Part shown: positions 43,652-50,805 of the stretch, piece by piece
Layout: every line of letters starts with the position of its first letter
Numbering within the stretch: the stretch's first letter is position 1
From: Mucilaginibacter yixingensis
Lineage (GTDB): Bacteria > Bacteroidota > Bacteroidia > Sphingobacteriales > Sphingobacteriaceae
Length of the DNA: 64,000 bases
Direction of reading: 5' to 3'
Assembly: GCF_041080815.1 (NCBI RefSeq)
Contig: NZ_CP160205.1
Location: 3,038,001-3,102,000, forward strand
The notes under the pieces: model-generated
Told to the model about the DNA's origin: nothing
The model's input: only the letters and a program-made list of their open reading frames with translations
The model's database searches: none
Made by a program: the position numbers and the translations under genes

Positions 43652-45988
43652 TTAAAAAGGCGGCGGTGCCGGAATTTTTACTTTTACTATTTTAATTACT
43701 GACCCGGCTTTGAGATGCACATCCTGGCCGCCTATTGAAAAATTCATATCCGGACCAGATAAATGCTTTACGCTATGTCCATCTTTAGCCACCGTCAGTT
43801 TTATCAACGTCCCCCTGAAACCTACATTGAACGAAAACGACGTCCATTTTTCAGGCAGGAATGGGTTAAACGACAGCTTGCCATCCTTAACGCGCATACC
43901 CCCAAAACCTTCTACTACAGACATCCAGGTACCGGCCATAGAGGTGATATGGCAGCCATCTTCGGTATCGTTATTATAATCGTCCAGGTCAAGGCGTGAG
44001 GTACGGAGATAGAACTCGTAAGCACGTTTTTCATCCCCTAGTTTGGCCGCTAAAATGGCATGTACGCATGGCGAGAGCGAAGACTCATGCACCGTCCGCG
44101 GTTCATAAAAATCGAAATTTCGGCGAATGGTATCGATATCATAACGGTCTTCAAAAAAATAGATGCCCTGCAGCACGTCAGCCTGTTTGATGAAACACGA
44201 ACGAAGGATTCTGTCCCAGCTCCATTTCTGATTGATCGGGCGCTCACTGGCGGGCAAATCTTTCACCAGAATCTGTTCTTTATCCAGGTAGCCATCCTGC
44301 TGTAGAAACACCCCTAGTTGCTCATCATAAGGGAAATACATTTTCTCTATAATATCGCTGAACTGTGCGATCTCTTTGGCTTCCTCAAAGTTGATCTTTG
44401 CTATCAACGCTTGATATTTGGCAGGTTCGGCAGTCCTCACCTTTTCAGCCGCATCCAGCGCATATTGCATGCACCAGGTAGCCATAGTGCTGGTGTACCA
44501 GTTGTTGTTGATGTTATTCTCGTACTCGTTCGGACCGGTTACCCCCAGCATCACATATTGCTGGCGCGCCTCTGACCAATTAACACGCTGCGCCCAGAAA
44601 CGAGCAATGGCTATCAGAACCTCCAGACCGTAATCGGCCAGATAGGCCTCGTCTGCCGTGTAGCGCACATAATTAAATATAGCAAAGGCGATGGCTCCGT
44701 TACGGTGGATCTCTTCAAAAGTAATCTCCCACTCGTTGTGGCACTCGGTACCGTCCATGGTCACCATGGGGTACAGTGCCGCCCCGTTTTTAAAGCCTAA
44801 CAATTGGGCGTTTTCGATAGCTTTTCCCAACTGTTTATAGCGATAGAGTAGCAAATTGCGCGTCACCTGCTGATCTGCCGTGGCCAGGTAAAACGGCACA
44901 CAATACGCCTCGGTGTCCCAATAGGTGGAGCCGCCGTATTTCTCGCCCGTAAATCCCTTCGGACCGATATTGAGGCGATCATCCTCGCCGGTATAAGTTT
45001 GGTTAAGCTGAAATATATTAAAGCGGATAGCCTGCTGTGCGGCTACATCACCCTCAATCACAATATCGTTATGCTCCCATTTTTGGGCCCAGGCGGCGGC
45101 TTGCTCGGCCAGCATGGTATCGAAGCCTTTTGCTGCTACGCGATTTAAAGTTGATTGAAGATTCGGCACCAACTGGTCTGCCGCATAGTTTTGCGATGAC
45201 AGGTTAGCAGCGTATTTAATTAGCGTAATACTTTGCCCTTGTTGTACTTGTGTGCTGTAAGTAAGACTGATGAATTTCTCTTTAGTTTCAGCATCTGCAT
45301 TGATAGAAACCGGCTGTCCATTAATCTGTACCGATACCTTCATCCCGGTAGCTACCTCAAAGCCGGTCTTTTTGGTACGCATCTGTACATAGCCGCCATC
45401 GGCCCAGGTACCTTTACTTACCTCATCCCAGAATTTCTCATCGTAATTGGCGTCCTGATTTTTTACATCGCCATCTATATAAGGTGTAAGCGTGATTTCT
45501 CCACTGAAATTAAGCGGCGTAAGCGTATAGCTAATCGCACCAGCCTCGTCATCGGCCATGCTGCAAAAGCGGATGGCTTCTACCTGCACTTGTTTGCCCG
45601 ACGCGGTAGTTGCCGTAAAATTACGTTTCAAATGGCCTTCGCGCATGTTTAATTCGCGGTAGAAGCCGTCAACCTTGCATTTAGCCAAGTCAAGCTGCTC
45701 GCCATCCAACAGCACATCAATCCCCACCCAGTTGGCCGCGTTAAGCACTTTGGCAAAATATTGCGGATAACCGTTTTTCCACCAGCCCACGCGGGTTTTA
45801 TCGGGATAATAAACGCCGGCCACATAGTTGCCTTGCAGAGTTTCGCCGCTGTAGGCCTCCTCAAAGTTGGCGCGCTGGCCCATACGACCATTGCCCAGAC
45901 TGAAAATACTTTCTGATATTTTGTGCAGATGCGGATCGAAACCTTCTTCGATAATTTTCCACTCGTCTGCTTTGATGTAGTTTTTCAT
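43652..45988 (-). CDS. Glycoside hydrolase family 65 phosphorylase (probably maltose phosphorylase)
   Basis: At 778 residues it is a full GH65 enzyme: an N-terminal beta-sandwich (about 1-270, with QRANFEEAYSGETLQGNYVA) and an (alpha/alpha)6 barrel with Glu488 as the acid in VTGPNEYENNINNNW. KQADVLQGIYFF and HESSLSPCVHAILAA bind phosphate and substrate. It splits maltose (or another alpha-glucobiose) with phosphate into glucose and beta-glucose 1-phosphate. The gene pairs with pgmB, which converts that product. GH65 members also act on trehalose, kojibiose or nigerose; the adjacent GH13 and GH31 genes favour maltose. It is cytoplasmic. Confidence 0.93.
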   Translation of the reverse strand: MKNYIKADEWKIIEEGFDPHLHKISESIFSLGNGRMGQRANFEEAYSGETLQGNYVAGVYYPDKTRVGWWKNGYPQYFAKVLNAANWVGIDVLLDGEQLDLAKCKVDGFYRELNMREGHLKRNFTATTASGKQVQVEAIRFCSMADDEAGAISYTLTPLNFSGEITLTPYIDGDVKNQDANYDEKFWDEVSKGTWADGGYVQMRTKKTGFEVATGMKVSVQINGQPVSINADAETKEKFISLTYSTQVQQGQSITLIKYAANLSSQNYAADQLVPNLQSTLNRVAAKGFDTMLAEQAAAWAQKWEHNDIVIEGDVAAQQAIRFNIFQLNQTYTGEDDRLNIGPKGFTGEKYGGSTYWDTEAYCVPFYLATADQQVTRNLLLYRYKQLGKAIENAQLLGFKNGAALYPMVTMDGTECHNEWEITFEEIHRNGAIAFAIFNYVRYTADEAYLADYGLEVLIAIARFWAQRVNWSEARQQYVMLGVTGPNEYENNINNNWYTSTMATWCMQYALDAAEKVRTAEPAKYQALIAKINFEEAKEIAQFSDIIEKMYFPYDEQLGVFLQQDGYLDKEQILVKDLPASERPINQKWSWDRILRSCFIKQADVLQGIYFFEDRYDIDTIRRNFDFYEPRTVHESSLSPCVHAILAAKLGDEKRAYEFYLRTSRLDLDDYNNDTEDGCHITSMAGTWMSVVEGFGGMRVKDGKLSFNPFLPEKWTSFSFNVGFRGTLIKLTVAKDGHSVKHLSGPDMNFSIGGQDVHLKAGSVIKIVKVKIPAPPPF

Positions 45989-46007
45989 AGGCCCTATACG
46001 TTCACAT

Positions 46008-46091
46008 CGTCATTGCGAGGAACGAAGCAATCTCTGTACTTACCCTAATGGATTTGCATTTGCAGAGATTGCTTCGTTCCTCGCAATGACG
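46008..46091. repeat. Intergenic inverted repeat, family A
   Basis: Ends are CGTCATTGCGAGGAACGAAG and its complement; the arms are complete to GCAATCTCTG, with a 27-nt centre. It sits between pgmB and the GH65 gene, which are co-directional, so the transcript may run through it. Confidence 0.85.
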
Positions 46092-46102
46092 TAATTATTA
46101 AT

Positions 46103-46747
46103 TCAAAATCTGTTTAACTCATTCACACTTACCTCACCTAGCCCCTTCACCACCACATCAGCTTCTTTCAAGGTCTCTTGCTCTCCTATCCCCACAGCTT
46201 TCATATCTGCATTCTTAGCGGCTTCTATGCCGGCGATGGCGTCTTCAAACACCACGCAATCTGCAGGCTGCACGCCCAGTTCTGCTGCGCCCTTCAGAAA
46301 AACTTCCGGATCCGGTTTAGCTTTGCTCACTTTGTTGCCATCTATAATAGCATCAAACAGATCGGTCATGCCAATTTTGTTGAGGATGGTCATAGAGTTT
46401 TTGCTGGCAGAGCCGAGGGCGGTTTTAATACCTGCGTCACGGCAAGCTTGTACAAACTCGCAGGCGCCGGGCAGCACCTCATTGGGTTGCATCTGGTTAA
46501 TCATGTCTACATACCAGCGGTTTTTGCGGTCGGCCAGCTCTTCTTTTTCGGCTTCGGATTTAATAACGTTGCCAATTTCGAGGATAATTTCCAGTGAGCG
46601 CATGCGGCTTACGCCTTTCAGGCGCTCATTATCATGCTCAGTAAAGTCAAACCCCAGCTCGGCGGCCAGGCGCTTCCAGGCTTTGTAGTGATATACGGCG
46701 GTATCCACAATAACGCCATCCAGATCAAATATGCAAGCTTTAATCAT
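46103..46747 (-). CDS. pgmB: Beta-phosphoglucomutase
   Basis: This 214-residue HAD-superfamily enzyme has nucleophile and acid in FDLDGVIVDTAVYHYKAW (Asp8 and Asp10), the cap with GVSRMRSLEIIL, motif II TALGSASKN, Lys in VSKAKPDPEVFL and the motif IV acid pair in VFEDAIAGIEAA. It converts beta-glucose 1-phosphate to glucose 6-phosphate. It is the first gene of the pgmB-GH65-GH13 series, with the repeat element between it and GH65. Confidence 0.96.
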   Translation of the reverse strand: MIKACIFDLDGVIVDTAVYHYKAWKRLAAELGFDFTEHDNERLKGVSRMRSLEIILEIGNVIKSEAEKEELADRKNRWYVDMINQMQPNEVLPGACEFVQACRDAGIKTALGSASKNSMTILNKIGMTDLFDAIIDGNKVSKAKPDPEVFLKGAAELGVQPADCVVFEDAIAGIEAAKNADMKAVGIGEQETLKEADVVVKGLGEVSVNELNRF

Positions 46748-46887
46748 TTATGCTGTTCTATCCCGCCGTAAAATACAAATTCAAGTGTAATGATATTGTT
46801 AATGTTAAAAATTTGCTAAACCTATCCCCGGCCCCTGTAACGCAGCGTGAGTTAAATGTAAAATTTTTCATTTTTTCAATAACCTTA

Positions 46888-46918
46888 TTTGGATTAATTA
46901 TAAATAAAAATATCTTTG
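46888..46918 (+). promoter_or_regulatory. Bacteroidota-type promoter
   Basis: TTTG at 46888-46891 and TATCTTTG at 46911-46918, spacing 19 bp, match the consensus exactly. The ATG at 46927 is about 8 nt beyond, so the message is nearly leaderless. Confidence 0.65.
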
Positions 46919-46926
46919 TATCCGAA

Positions 46927-47286
46927 ATGTGCGTAACCATACAAGATACCCCAACAACTGAAGTTTTTACCACCAAGCATGGTGCTATTTACCAGAATGA
47001 TGCTGAGCGTTGCTGGATTGTAGATTTTGCCGGTAAAAGCGCCCGTTTTGATTATCGTTGCTTTATGAAGCTGCGTACCGCAGTTTACCGCATTGATATT
47101 GAGCAAATGCTGCTCGACAACACCAAGACCCCCGATCTGGAGATTATCTTTATCTGTGCGTGCGATCATTGTTACGTGCTCAACCTCACCCAGATTATTG
47201 CCCTGCGCGAACTTTTGGAAGGTGCTTTTGTGATGCTGGAACTTAACCAGATCATTCACAATGCGCTGTACCGCGTAGCAGTGTGA
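46927..47286 (+). CDS. Hypothetical 119-residue cysteine-containing protein
   Basis: The start at 46927 is fixed by the promoter immediately upstream. The protein begins MCVTIQDTPTTEVFTTKHGA. It has alternating beta strands with QNDAERCWIVDFAGKS and FICACDHCYVLNLTQI; the CxCxxC cluster could bind metal. It ends in a helix (ELLEGAFVMLELNQIIHNAL). It is soluble and small, with no known partner except ferritin downstream (114 bp). I do not recognise the family; similar small proteins are widespread in Bacteroidota. Confidence 0.65.
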   Translation: MCVTIQDTPTTEVFTTKHGAIYQNDAERCWIVDFAGKSARFDYRCFMKLRTAVYRIDIEQMLLDNTKTPDLEIIFICACDHCYVLNLTQIIALRELLEGAFVMLELNQIIHNALYRVAV

Positions 47287-47399
47287 TTTAGACTCATTTC
47301 ATATTACGAAATTCTTAAGCGGTTGTAACATTATCGCATTATGTTTGTTAAATCCGATACCGCGCAGGCCGCTTTTTGCATTTACAAAACATAGAGATT

Positions 47400-47927
47400 A
47401 TGAAAGACCTTATTCGCGTTAAATCGCTCATCTCCACCGAAATTGAGGCCCTTTTGAACCAACAGGTTAAAATGGAGGCCCACTCATCGGCCATATATCT
47501 GTCAATGGCGTCATGGTTAAACCGTAACGGTTATGATAACTCAGCCGATTACTTTTTTAAGCAGGCAGAAGAAGAGCGCCAGCACCAATTGAAATTCTTT
47601 AAATACATTCTGGATATGGGCGGCAACGCCGTTTCGCCTGATATTACCGGCGTTAAACAGGAGTACAACTCCTTCCGCGAGGTGTTTGAAGATGCTTTAG
47701 ATCAGGAGATTGCCGTTACACAGTCTATCAACAACATCTATGGCCGCTGCATGAAAACGCAGGATTTTGTAACCATGGAGTTCTTGCTGTGGTTCCTGAA
47801 AGAGCAACGCGAAGAAGAATACAAAGCCCGCCGCGCACTGGAACTGTTCGATGTTATTGGCGAAGAAGGCACCGGTCGCTGGCAGATTGATAAGCACGTT
47901 GGCGATATTAAATACGGTGAAGCTTAA
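47400..47927 (+). CDS. Ferritin (iron-storage)
   Basis: The ATG at 47400 is preferred over the upstream non-ATG extension. The 175-residue protein has the four-helix ferroxidase pattern: MEAHSSAIYLSMASWLN (ligand Glu), then EEERQHQLKFFKYI (Glu and His), EVFEDALDQEIAVTQSINNI and EFLLWFLKEQREEEYKAR. These supply the di-iron centre of non-haem ferritins. It oxidises and stores iron in a 24-mer in the cytoplasm. A perfect stem-loop terminator follows. Confidence 0.93.
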   Translation: MKDLIRVKSLISTEIEALLNQQVKMEAHSSAIYLSMASWLNRNGYDNSADYFFKQAEEERQHQLKFFKYILDMGGNAVSPDITGVKQEYNSFREVFEDALDQEIAVTQSINNIYGRCMKTQDFVTMEFLLWFLKEQREEEYKARRALELFDVIGEEGTGRWQIDKHVGDIKYGEA

Positions 47928-47942
47928 TTATTATAACATTAC

Positions 47943-47988
47943 AAAAGAGAAAAGGAGAAACACGGTGTGTTTCTCCTTTTCTCTTTTT
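47943..47988 (+). terminator. Terminator of the ferritin gene
   Basis: Long arms AAAAGAGAAAAGGAGAAAC and its complement GTTTCTCCTTTTCTCTTTT close on a short loop (CACGGTGT part) and end in a T-run. Confidence 0.9.
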
Positions 47989-47996
47989 ATCCATCC

Positions 47997-48102
47997 TGTC
48001 ATTTCGACCAACGGGAGAAATCTTAGACGATTGCCAAGCATGGGGGCTAAGATTCCTCCTCACGCTCTCGTTCAGCCCCCCCAAGTTCGTTCGGAATGAC
48101 AT
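47997..48102. repeat. Intergenic repeat, family B
   Basis: Ends are TGTCATTTCGACCAACGGGA and TTCGTTCGGAATGACA. It shares GATTCCTCCTCAC and AAGTTCGTTCGG with the copy at 34137-34282. Confidence 0.75.
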
Positions 48103-48167
48103 GGGGATTTTAGGATGTTATCAAATAATTCCGTTTTCTACTTTAATCTTCAGCTTTAACCTTTCCA

Positions 48168-48449
48168 CTACTTCACCTTCATCCCCTCTTCTACCATCTC
48201 CGCCAAAATTTGCAGCACATCCTTAGCCCGATATTCTTTTAGCCACTTGTTACCTGGCTGTACAGAGCAAACCGGCGCATAATCACACCTGTCTGTACAC
48301 TCGGTGCGTATAATCTCTACCTCGCCGCGCAAAGGTGAGTGTTTAAGAAAAGAACAAGCCGTTTTATAGGCATCTTTTCCTCCCCGCTTGCTGCACTTGC
48401 TGCCGGTGCACATAAAAATAACTTTCTGCGGCGCGTTAAACTTGCTCAT
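48168..48449 (-). CDS. Thioredoxin-fold 2Fe-2S ferredoxin-like protein
   Basis: This 93-residue protein has Cys pairs in MCTGSKCSKRGGKDA and RTECTDRCDYAPVC, the layout of the thioredoxin-like 2Fe-2S ferredoxins (C-x4-C then C-x3-C), followed by the SVQPGNKWLKEY closing strand. It probably carries one electron in the cytoplasm; the partner is unknown. It is convergent with ferritin across a repeat. Confidence 0.85.
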   Translation of the reverse strand: MSKFNAPQKVIFMCTGSKCSKRGGKDAYKTACSFLKHSPLRGEVEIIRTECTDRCDYAPVCSVQPGNKWLKEYRAKDVLQILAEMVEEGMKVK

Positions 48450-48540
48450 CTGTTATTCGGTTTAATCTTTAAAGTTAAGGAATTGTGATGGGATAATAAA
48501 GATTAAAGATTGGGAGCAAAGCGTTTTCACCGTGTGATCA

Positions 48541-48632
48541 CAAACTTGTCATGCTGAGGGACGAAGCATCTCTGAGGATTGTCCTATTTGCTTGTCCTTA
48601 GAGATGCTTCGTCCCTCAGCATGACAAGTTTG
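48541..48632. repeat. Perfect long inverted repeat (CAAACTTGTCATGCTGAGGG arms)
   Basis: The arms are perfect for 33 nt: CAAACTTGTCATGCTGAGGG continued by ACGAAGCATCTCT, and the mirror image at 48600-48632. The centre is about 26 nt. The arm part ACGAAGCATCTCT resembles ACGAAGCAATCTCT of family A. It lies in the 399-bp space 48450-48848, which is otherwise a promoter region with no gene. Confidence 0.85.
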
Positions 48633-48792
48633 AAAAACCATCTTACGCAGAGATTGCTCGTTGCTCCTTTGAATTGGTTAGAATTAATTCTGTAAATCCT
48701 AAGAATGCGTTTCATCCTTTTGTCATCCGGACTCTCATTTGTCATGCTAATTTAAATTGCAATCACTTTTTTAAACCTTTTCAGTAAAACAC

Positions 48793-48837
48793 TTGCAACT
48801 TAGATCAAAACACTATTACCTTTGCTAACACCGTTAG
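48793..48837 (+). promoter_or_regulatory. Promoter and operator of the TetR regulator gene
   Basis: TTG (48793-48795) and TACCTTTG (48817-48824), spacing 21 bp, form a promoter. CTAACACCGTTAG (48825-48837), a 5-3-5 palindrome, follows directly on the -7 element, at the transcription start. An identical palindrome stands before the efflux genes (49471-49483), so TetR probably represses itself and the pump. Confidence 0.75.
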
Positions 48838-48848
48838 GGAAAATAACA

Positions 48849-49448
48849 ATGGGAATAGTTGAACGCAGGCAGCGTCAGAAGGAAGAGGTGAGAAACGAAA
48901 TCATCAAAGCAGCCTGGGAAATGGTAAAAAAAGACGGATGGCAATCCTTATCCATCCGCAAAATTGCCGATGCTATTGAGTATAGCGTCCCCGTTATCTA
49001 TGACCATTTCGAAAATAAAGAAGCCATTTTGCTGGAGTTTGGCAGGATAGGATTCAACAAACTAAATACCCGACTGGAAACAGCCAAAGCCGAGCACACC
49101 GATCCGGCTGCACAAATCAGGGCCATGGCCAACGCCTACTGGGATTTTGCCAGTGCCTACACCGAGCTTTACCAGCTGATATTTGGTACCGGGGTTGCCC
49201 GCTGCGAGGGCGAAGAATGTTCGGCAGAGTTTAGCAGGGTTTATGACATTATGATTGAGCCTATTGAAACGCTAATGCAGCAAAACGGGCTAACCGATGT
49301 GCAACCTTGCCTCAAGTTTCATACGCTGTGGTCATTTATGCACGGGCTCATCTCTATCAAGCTCAACGGCAACTCACCTGTTGACCCTGAATTAGATAAG
49401 CTGGTCTGGGAGGATGCCATCACCGGATATATACGCAATCTGGGCTAG
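48849..49448 (+). CDS. TetR-family transcriptional repressor
   Basis: I choose the ATG at 48849, just after the operator. The 199-residue protein has an N-terminal TetR helix-turn-helix (about 5-55): RNEIIKAAWEMVKKDGWQSL and RKIADAIEYSVPVIYDHFEN. A helical ligand-binding domain follows, with Cys residues in GVARCEGEECS that may sense stress. It is 98 bp upstream of an RND efflux operon. It probably releases the operator when a drug or toxic metabolite binds. Confidence 0.92.
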   Translation: MGIVERRQRQKEEVRNEIIKAAWEMVKKDGWQSLSIRKIADAIEYSVPVIYDHFENKEAILLEFGRIGFNKLNTRLETAKAEHTDPAAQIRAMANAYWDFASAYTELYQLIFGTGVARCEGEECSAEFSRVYDIMIEPIETLMQQNGLTDVQPCLKFHTLWSFMHGLISIKLNGNSPVDPELDKLVWEDAITGYIRNLG

Positions 49449-49470
49449 CTATATTTTTTTGCCCGAACTC

Positions 49471-49483
49471 CTAACACCGTTAG
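49471..49483 (+). promoter_or_regulatory. TetR operator before the efflux operon
   Basis: CTAACACCGTTAG, extended as CCTAACACCGTTAGG, is identical to the site at 48825-48837. It lies 63 bp before the periplasmic-adaptor start codon. Confidence 0.75.
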
Positions 49484-49546
49484 GAAACATAACACATCAA
49501 AATAATATTAACACTGTATTAGCAAATCATTAACATCATCATAATT

Positions 49547-50725
49547 ATGGAAACCATCAGATTATCACGAAGAGCATTAAACCAATTGATCCTACTGGGT
49601 GCAGTAGTGATCGGCTTAACGCTCCACGCCTGCAACTCATCGCAGGCTACTGCTACGGCTCCGCCGCCGCAAGAACTGCCGGTTATCAGCGTGTCTGGTC
49701 GCCCGGTTACAACATATACCGATTTTACCGCATCACTGCAAGGCAGCCGCGATATCGAGATCCGTCCGCAAGTGGATGGCTACCTCGAGTCGATCTATGT
49801 TGACGAAGGTGCATTTGTACACAAAGGCCAAACTTTATTCAAAATTGATGCCCGCACTTATACGCAGGAATATAATACTGCCAAAGCACAGCTGCTATCT
49901 GCCAAGGCTGCTTTAGAAAGTGCGCAGATCAACGTTACCAAGTTAACACCACTGGTTCAGGCCAACGTAGTATCAGACGTTCAGTTGAAAACCGCTAAAG
50001 CAGCCTATGATGCTGCTGCCGCAAATGTTGCACAGGCACAATCATTAGTAGAAGCTGCAAAAATTAACCTGGGCTATACCAACATCACCGCACCGGCTGA
50101 TGGTTACATCGGTAGCATTCCGTTTAAAACCGGTAGCCTGATTGTTAAGGCACAAGCTGCGCCGCTGACTGTCCTTTCAGAAAACCACGAGATGCATGCT
50201 TACTTTAGCATGAGCGAAACCGACTTCATCAACTTTAAAGCGCGTTTTGCAGGCAACTCGGTGCAGGAGAAAATTAAACACCTGCCTGCTGTTGACCTGG
50301 TATTGGCCGATAACACCGTTTACCCTGTAAAAGGTAAAGTAGAACTGGCCGAAGGACAGTTCAGCAAAAGCGACGGTACCATCAGCTTCCGCGCCACTTT
50401 TGAGAATAAAGACGGCCTGCTGCGCTCTGGTAATACAGGTAAGATCCGTTTAGCTAACCAGGTAAGCAATTCATTACTGGTACCACAGGAAGCTACATTT
50501 GAACTACAAGATAAAGTGTTTGCCTATGCACTTACCGACAGCAATAAAGTAGTTGGCAAACCGCTTACCGTAGTTGGCACCAGCGGACATTTTTACCTGG
50601 TATCTGGCGGATTAAAAGCCGGCGAAAAAATTGTTTATCAAGGGATTGACCGCTTGCGCGATGGCGTGATCATCAAACCAAAACTGATGAATGCCGACAG
50701 CGTAATGCGCACCGCATCCCTGTAA
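49547..50725 (+). CDS. RND efflux periplasmic adaptor lipoprotein (AcrA/MexA type)
   Basis: This 392-residue protein is a membrane-fusion protein. It has lipoprotein signal LTLHAC (Cys29), the biotinyl-lipoyl-like half in RPQVDGYLESIYVDEGAFV, a coiled-coil hairpin (about 95-165, with SAKAALESAQINVTKL) and GYTNITAPADGYIGSIPFK. The beta-barrel and membrane-proximal domains complete it. It links the inner-membrane pump to the outer-membrane channel. It is the first structural gene of the operon. Confidence 0.95.
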   Translation: METIRLSRRALNQLILLGAVVIGLTLHACNSSQATATAPPPQELPVISVSGRPVTTYTDFTASLQGSRDIEIRPQVDGYLESIYVDEGAFVHKGQTLFKIDARTYTQEYNTAKAQLLSAKAALESAQINVTKLTPLVQANVVSDVQLKTAKAAYDAAAANVAQAQSLVEAAKINLGYTNITAPADGYIGSIPFKTGSLIVKAQAAPLTVLSENHEMHAYFSMSETDFINFKARFAGNSVQEKIKHLPAVDLVLADNTVYPVKGKVELAEGQFSKSDGTISFRATFENKDGLLRSGNTGKIRLANQVSNSLLVPQEATFELQDKVFAYALTDSNKVVGKPLTVVGTSGHFYLVSGGLKAGEKIVYQGIDRLRDGVIIKPKLMNADSVMRTASL

Positions 50726-50805
50726 AACAGAACGACCCTACATCATCTACAACCCATTAACTGTATCCCGGGAAAACGTTTCCTGGGGTACTTAATACCA
50801 CAATC

